From contig NC_041008.1 in NCBI RefSeq assembly GCF_004193775.1, positions 11,241,731 through 11,305,730 on the forward strand: a DNA stretch of 64,000 nucleotides, read 5' to 3'. A program made the position numbers and the translations under genes. Source of the stretch: Glycine soja (lineage: Eukaryota > Streptophyta > Magnoliopsida > Fabales > Fabaceae). The notes below the pieces were generated by a model. The model was not told where the DNA came from and did not search any database. It saw nothing but the letters and a program-made list of their open reading frames with translations. This document shows positions 57,838 to 64,000 of this stretch, piece by piece (position 1 is the stretch's first letter; each line of letters opens with the position of its first letter).

Positions 57838-59216
57838 ATTAGAAGTGGTAACATTATCTATTACGAACCTTTATTTTTTACAAAATGAAATCCTAATTTT
57901 TTTTTTTACAACTTCAGTTTATTTTTCTTACGATTTTAAAGTTGTATATGTTTTTTGTTTTGTTGACTTAACACTTTGAAGTTGTAAGTTTTTTTTACCA
58001 CTTTAAAGTTGTATTTTATTTTATTTTTTAAAATTTTTTTCGTTTAAAGTTTTTTGTTTTAAGATTTTTTATTTAATTGTATTTTCTTTTTTTCTTACAA
58101 TTTTTTTAAAAAACATAAATAATTTTATTTATTTATTTATTAAATAAATATTTTAAATTTTACTTTGTTATTAGTTTTATTTAATATCTTTTATATATAT
58201 ATTTATATTTTTTATTTAGTATGTTATATTTTTTTAGTATTGTTTTATTTAATATATATTGAATATTTAAAATTTAGATAATTTTTTAATAATATTATTG
58301 AATTTGATTTGTTTTGTAAATGAAATAAAAAAAACTAACATAATGATATTTAATATATTTTTTTGAATATTTTTTTATTTTAAATACTTAAATTTTGAAA
58401 AACTAAAATTTTAAAATAAATATTAAAATATTTTGCTACAAATATTAACTTATAATTTATGAAACAATATTTTTTATTTTGTATAAAAGAATTTACTATT
58501 AACAACATCTAATAATTTAGTAATAAAAATAGTTGTTAAATTAAAAACAACATAATACATTAATATAAAATGAACAATACAAATTAAAGAGACACATAAA
58601 AAGTAGAAACTATATCCGTTGTCAATTTATTTGTATAGACATTACAGCTATTATGTTAAAAAAACAAGTAATTTTCATTTAAATGTCTTGGATTTTTAAA
58701 TTTACTTGTTTTAAAATTTTGATTTTTCTAAATTTAATTATTTTATATTATTTCTTCCATTTAAAAAATAAATTAAATTCAATAACATCATTAAAAAATT
58801 GTCTAAATTATAAATATAAAAATATATATTAAATAAAACATTATTAAAATTTATATAAAATATTTTAAATGAAATAATATTAAAAAATATATAACACATT
58901 AAATAAAATCATATCAAAATTATATACAAGATATTAAATAAAACTCATAACAAGTAAAATTATTTATTTAATAATTAAATAAACAAAACTATTTACAATT
59001 TTAAAAAAATTTGAAAGCAAAAGAAAAGAAATTACAAATAAATAAAAAATCCTAAAACAAAAAACTTTAAAAGTAAAAAAAAAAAAAAAAAACTTACGAC
59101 TCCAAGGTCATAAGTTCAAAAAAAATAGTCATAAATAAAAACAAAATTGAAGTTGCAACAAATTTTATGACTTCAGCTAAAAAATAAAAAAGTAAAAAGT
59201 CATTACGACTTCTAGC
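57838..59216. repeat. Large AT-rich inverted repeat (foldback structure)
   Basis: The left arm (about 57838-58330) and right arm (about 58740-59216) are reverse complements over most of their length. The left arm carries AAAGTTTTTTGTTTTAAG, AGTTTTATTTAATATC and TAATATTATTGAATTTGATT in order; the right arm has their inverses in reverse order. Both arms contain ACTTC/GAAGT-rich short repeats with TTGTAAG or TCGTAAG. No transposase inside. It looks like a foldback or MITE-like element; target duplication not identified. The loop is about 400 bp. Confidence 0.75.
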
Positions 59217-59799
59217 TTAGAAGTGACTTATCCCATTTTTAATAATAATTTAAAATCAACCCCCAAATGGAAAAAAAATAAAAATTACCCCTTTTGGTAA
59301 AGGTCCTGCAGTTCTCCGATGTGATTCCAGATCTGAATTTCTCTTTTTGATATTTTATTTTATGTTCCTAATAATGCTATGCTTGTTTACCATTGTGAGG
59401 GGACGAAGTGCTCACGGTAGTGACACCATCAGATGCGGCAGAAGAAATGGTATTCAGTTAGTGGCCAAAACTTAAGGGAAGAAAAGGAAAGCAGTCATCA
59501 GTCATCAGGGGTGAATAAGTAAAGAGAGAAGATAAAAATTGTAATCGTTAATTGTAAAATCATCATTTATATCTTACGGCTAAAAATCCTTTCCCAGGGT
59601 GGGAAATATTCTTAACTTCCTCACCATATAATCCATCATCTTTGTCACTATAAATAAAGTTTCCCAAGTCAAATTTTCTAACCGTGACACGTGATGCGAT
59701 TGATCAAAATTAAGTACCAAAACAAATGCAATTTTGTATAACAAGACTTGGGTTGTTTTTCCAAATTCAATTTACAAACTTTAAATCAAACATTCGCAT
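59217..59799. other. Spacer with promoter-like motifs
   Basis: No coding region. CACTATAAATAAAG at 59648-59661 is a good TATA-like box on the plus strand and ACACGTGATG at 59687-59696 contains a G-box, but no start or frame is supported downstream. Confidence 0.3.
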
Positions 59800-60095
59800 A
59801 TTATTTGAAGACCGAACAAGAGCTCGTTTATGGAAGATTGCCAGAGGAGGTTTGGGGACTATGTTGCTCATTGGGAGAGAGGATTCTCTAGTACTCCTTG
59901 CCATTTGTGTGAAGTGGAGAGGGATACTATTCTTTGCATTGCATGAGAGACTATGTACATGCAAGAAGGGAACTATAACGTTTAAGTGCAATCTGACTTT
60001 GAAACTACTATTGAGTTGCTTAAAAATGGGTACGATAATCAGCATATTGAGCAACAAATTGTGCATGCAATTAAGGAGAGTATTGGTAACATTAT
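59800..60095 (+). pseudogene. RNase H-like fragment, cut by the Copia insertion
   Basis: Two pieces in different frames: KIARGGLGTMLLIG near 59835 and QSDFETTIELLKNGYDNQHI, then VHAIKESIGNIIV up to about 60097. The order (an RGG-GT loop, then a D-containing ESD-like segment with a helical tail) recalls the RNase H domain of plant LINEs or related host proteins. The reading is cut where the LTR starts at 60096. Assignment tentative. Confidence 0.4.
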
Positions 60096-60410
60096 TGTTG
60101 AGTTGTGACTAAAATCCATATGGAAGTTTATTCTGTTATTTTTCTGTTTTGTCCTCTGCTTATATAAGGCAAGGATGCCCTGTATTTCTGGGAATAAGCT
60201 TCCACTTATGTACTGCATCAGTAATAAAAAGTTTTATGTTTTCCCTCCGTGGATGTAGCCTTTCTCAAGGTGAACCACGTAAATCTGTTTGTGTGTTCTT
60301 TCTCTCTTTTCTTCTCTTTCACCTTGCTGCACAATTCTATGTGTATGACATTTCTGGTCTGCTGCATCTACTACTGCTGTTCCTGTTGGTTCTTCATCAC
60401 TTCCATAACA
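60096..60410 (+). mobile_element. 5' LTR of the Copia element (315 bp)
   Basis: It begins TGTTGAGTTG and ends CCATAACA, with the inverted ends TGTT/AACA. A TATA box, TTATATAAGGC, lies at 60160-60170 and an AATAAAAAG signal at about 60222. A primer-binding site follows 3 bp later. The 3' LTR is outside the window, so the exact ends cannot be compared with it. Confidence 0.78.
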
Positions 60411-60413
60411 AAC

Positions 60414-60427
60414 TGGTATCAAGAGCT
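60414..60427 (+). other. Primer-binding site (initiator tRNA-Met)
   Basis: TGGTATCAAGAGCT matches the usual TGGTATCAGAGC complement of initiator tRNA-Met with one extra A. It sits just after the LTR. Confidence 0.75.
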
Positions 60428-60541
60428 CAAGTTGCGATCAAGGGAATTCAAGATTCTCGTCTGAATACAAAGATCAAGCTGTGGGAGTCTTGTTTCTGGT
60501 TCTTTCGCTGTTTCTTTGTGATCAAGAACATTCAAGAAATC

Positions 60542-63500
60542 ATGTCAAACACAATCAGGAATGAGAAATTCAATGGAAAGAACAGCTTCAATCTGTGGCG
60601 CATCAAGATGCGTGCTTTGTTGAAGGAACAACGTGTTTGGGCTCCTGTTGATTCTGCATCTGTTAAGAAATAAGTGGCTTCTGAATCAAAAGAAAAGGCC
60701 TCTGTTTCAAAGACTGAAGAACTTGCAGAACAAGAAGAAAAGGCTTACTCACTAATCTTGTTTTCCTTGTCTGATGAAATTTTATATGAAGTTACAAATG
60801 AAGAAACTACAAGTGGCTTATGGCTCAAGTTGGAAAAGCTGTATATGACTAAGTCAATCTGCAACAAGCTCTTCTTGAAGAGGCGACTGTTTGGTTTACA
60901 CATGAAAGAAGGTACATCTCTTAAGGATCATCTTGATGAACTAAATTCTATTTTGATGGAATTAAGAGATATAGATGTTAAGATAGAGGATGAAGATGCT
61001 GACATGATTCTGTTAGCCTCTCTACCACCATCATATGAAAGCTTTGTCAATTCTCTTAGTGTTGGTAAGGAATGTGTCACTATGGAGGAGTTGAAATCTA
61101 GCTTATACTCGAGGGAACTTCGATCTAAAGCACCTGGAAATTCTGAAGAATCAAATGGATCTGGTCTTGTTGTCTCTAACTCTAACAAGAACATCAAGAA
61201 AAAGGTGTTTAAAGGAAAGAAGAAGACTTATGTCAATCCAAAGGATATTTGTAACTACTGCAAGGATCCAGGTCATTGGAAGAAAGATTGTCCCAAGAAA
61301 AAGGGCAAACCATATGTTGTTGTTGCCAAGGAAGGTTCCACATCTGAAAATGAGTTTATTCTCTCAGTTGCTGATCATCACCAACATTCTGAAAATCAGT
61401 GGATATTAGACTCTGGTTGTTCCTTTCATATGTGTCCTAACAAAACTTGGTTTGACACCTATGAAGAGAAATCGGGTGGAAATGCCTTCATGGGAAATGA
61501 TGTCTCATGCAAGACAATTGGAATTGGCACAGTAAAAATCAAGATGCATGATGGAATTATCTGAACACTCATTGAAGTTAGGCATGTTCCAGAGCTGAAG
61601 AAGAACCTAATCTCTATAGGTATTATGGATGGAAAGGGGTTCAAATGCAGCACTGAAAATGGGGTCATGAAAATTCAGAAAGGCTCTACAATGGTGATGA
61701 AGGGTATAAAAAGGGGTAATCTCTATATACTTCAAGGTACAACATGTGTTGAGGATGGTCTAGTAGCTATTGCACCAAGATCCAATAAGAGCATACCTGA
61801 CTTAATTCAATTGTGGCACATGAGGCTAGGTCATATGAGTGAAAAAGGTATGATGATACTTCAAAAACAGCAGTTGTTGGGAAATCAGAAACTGGATGAA
61901 CTGAAATTTTGTGAGCACTGTGTTTTCGGCAAGCAACATAGGATTAAATTTCCTAAAGCAATTCACACCACCAAAGGAACTCTTGATTACATTCATGCTG
62001 ATTATTGGGGGCCTGCAAGAGTACCTTCTCTAGGTGGTGGAAGGTATTTTCTGTCCATAATTGATGACTACTCAAGGATGACATGGATCTACATCATGAG
62101 TCAGAAGAGTCAAGCTTTCAAATGCTTCAAAGAATGGAAAGCACTGATTGAAAAACAAATTGAAAGGAAAGTTAAAAGACTCAGAACTGATAATGGCTTG
62201 GAGTTTTGCTCAACAGAATTTAACAAATTTTGCAAAGATGAAGGGATTGTTAGACAACTTACTGTTAGGAACACTCCTCGGCAAAATGGAGTTGCTGAAT
62301 GAATAAACAAAACACTCCTGGAAAGAACAAGATGCCTATTGTCTAATGTTGATCTCAATAGAAGTTTTTGGGGAGAAGCTATCAATATAGCTTGTTTTCT
62401 GGTCAATAGAACACCCTCTACTACTATAGGACTTAAAACTCCTATTGAAATATGGAATGGCAAAACAGCAAACTACTCAAACCTAAGAGTATTTGGCTGC
62501 AATGCTTATTATCATGTCAATGAAGGAAAACTGGTACCTAGATCAAGAAAGGGTTTGTTCATGGGTTATGGTGATGGGGTGAAAGGCTATAGGATCTAGT
62601 CACCCTCAGAAAAGAAAGTTCTTCTCAGCAGAGATGTAATTTTTGATGAATCACATTTGTTTCATCCCAAGCTTGAGGTTCCAATTGTTGGAACACAGAC
62701 CTGCCACTCTCCTCAAGAAAAGGATGTAGAATCTATAACCAAAGACTCAGAAAAAAGGGGTCATTCTGAAACATCTCCTGTGGTTCTTCAAGAAGGTGAG
62801 AAATCAGAAGATTCCAGTGCAAATGAGTCTCATTTGGCTGCTGAACCTGATCCTCCACAGCTCAATTCTGGAATCAATCAGAGACCAAAAAGGGTCACTA
62901 AACCTCTTGAAAGATATGGTTTTGAAGACATGGCTGCCTATGCATTACATGCAGCTGAAGAAATAGATTCAAATGAACCAGCCACTTACCAAGAAGCTAT
63001 CAATCATCCTGAAGCTGAAAATTGGTTGTTAGCTATGAAAGAGGAAATGGAATCTTTGTATAAGAATCAGACCTGGAAACTTGTTGAACTACCTAAAGGA
63101 AGACGTGTGGTAGGTTGCAAGTGGATATTCAAGAGGAAACCTGGTCTTTCAAAAAAGGAAGGGATAAGATGCAAGGCTAGGTTAGTTGCCAAGGGATTCA
63201 GCCAGAAAGAAGGAGTAGATTTCAACGAAATCTTTTCTCCTGTGGTTAGACATACATCCATCAGGGTTCTGCTTGCTATAGTGGCAAACCAAGATCTGGA
63301 ACTTGAACAACTTGATGTCAAGACTGCTTTTCTCCATGGAAGATTGGAAGAAAATATTCTAATGAAATAGCCTGAAGGGTTTGAAGTTCAAGGAAAAGAA
63401 AGGTATGTTTGTCAACTGCAGAGGTCCTTGTATGGATTGAAACAATCTCCAAGGCAATGGTACATGAGGTTTGACAGCTTTATCACCAACCAAGGATTCA

Positions 63501-64000
63501 AGAGAAGTCTCTATGACTGTTGTGTTTATCACAACAAGGTGGAGGATGGATCAATGATCTATATTCTACTCTATGTAGATGACATGCTTATTTCTGCAAA
63601 AAGCATGTGTGATATACAAAATCTGAAGATCCTCCTGAATGGTGAATTTGATATGAAAGATCTAGGGGCTGCAAAGAAAATCTTAGGAATGGAGATCTAT
63701 AGGGACAGAACTCAGAAAAGGATATTTTTGTCTCAAAAAGGATTACATTCAAAAGATACTTGTGAGGTTTGGAATGGTTGATTCTAAACCTATCAGCTCT
63801 CCCTTTTCAAAAAAAGAGAAACTATCTGTTGTGATAATGGTTCAAGCTCAGGCTAATCATGACTATATGTCAAAGGTTCCATACTCAAGTGTTGTTGGCA
63901 GTCTCATGTATGCCATGGTCTGCACCAGACTTGACCTTTCTTATGCTATCAACATGGTTAGTAGGTTCTTAAACCAACCTCAGAAGAAACATTGGAAGGC
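60542..64000 (+). pseudogene. Copia (Tnt1/Tork-like) gag-pol, near collinear, runs off the window
   Basis: One reading frame from ATG 60542 gives gag (FNGKNSFNLWRIKMRALLKE; knuckle CNYCKDPGHWKKDC at about 61249), protease (WILDSGCSFHMC, about 61399), pre-integrase HMRLGHMSEKG and CEHCVFGKQ, integrase core (HADYWGPARV, IIDDYSRMTW, TPRQNGVAE) and reverse transcriptase (NQTWKLVELPKGRRVVGCKW, DVKTAFLHG, LLYVDDMLIS at about 63567). RNase H begins near 63880. It is interrupted by stops at 60671, 61562, 62300, 62597 and 63368, and by one extra base near 63743. Four of the five stops would be explained by one transition each (CGA to TGA, CAG to TAG, TGG to TAG). It is related to the relic at 1-946 in opposite orientation. 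Confidence 0.92.

Noticed and set aside
59726..60112. 128-residue open frame as a gene
   Set aside because: It enters the Copia LTR at 60096, and the protein-like parts lie in two frames. Treated as an RNase H fragment.

Overview
This window reads as plant nuclear DNA from a legume, most likely soybean or a close Glycine relative. It is strongly AT-rich, with long gene-free stretches and densely nested retrotransposons. One DNA transposon ends in the 13-base terminus CACTATTAGAAAA that I know from soybean Tgm (CACTA) elements, and several LTRs carry the GTAATCGATTAC palindromes familiar from soybean repeats. I find one intact host protein gene in 64 kb, an AP2/ERF factor of the DREB type at 7941-8741 on the minus strand. 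Almost everything else that codes is mobile-element sequence or host-gene fragments carried by mobile elements, and nearly all of it is broken.

Layout, left to right. 1-946: minus-strand Copia gag/protease relic. 1036-2668: plus-strand LTR whose sister lies inverted at 17818-19488. 3077-6510: LINE whose reverse transcriptase has lost its catalytic core. 7941-8741: the ERF gene. 11001-11295: scrap of a LINE RNase H domain. 11331-32576: a Ty3/Gypsy element of about 5.1 kb (called Gypsy-A here), stretched to 21 kb by two insertions. The first is a 13,061-bp CACTA transposon (12164-25224, 3-bp target duplication TCT) inside gag. The second is a 3,053-bp solo LTR (27266-30318, target duplication ATTAG) inside the RT/RNase H region. 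The CACTA carries exon-like pieces of at least two and probably three host genes, a decayed Ulp1-type peptidase gene, a LINE tail, and two further solo LTRs with perfect 5-bp duplications (GAATT and GCTTG). 32577-36053 is AT-rich with no gene seen.

36054-41368 is a Mutator-like element (MULE). It has two convergent relic genes, a plant-mobile-domain (MAIL-type) gene on the plus strand and a MULE transposase on the minus strand. 41640-42600 is the gag of another Gypsy element, and a matching protease fragment resumes at 54977. Between the two lie a truncated LTR and an 11.5-kb minus-strand Gypsy element (Gypsy-2, 43447-54976). Gypsy-2 has a tandemly duplicated gag region, no visible pol, and a 31-bp palindromic minisatellite before its 3' LTR. 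55438-59790 is AT-rich and includes a 1.4-kb inverted-repeat (foldback) structure at 57838-59216. 60096-64000 is a Tnt1-like Copia element with a 315-bp LTR and a nearly collinear gag-pol carrying five stops and a frameshift. It runs off the right edge.

The genes do not form a pathway. The connections are structural: nesting order dates the insertions, the CACTA acts as a gene-fragment carrier, and the MULE keeps the convergent two-gene layout known for MuDR. Names and domain calls come from reading translated sequence and from family knowledge; no database search was run.
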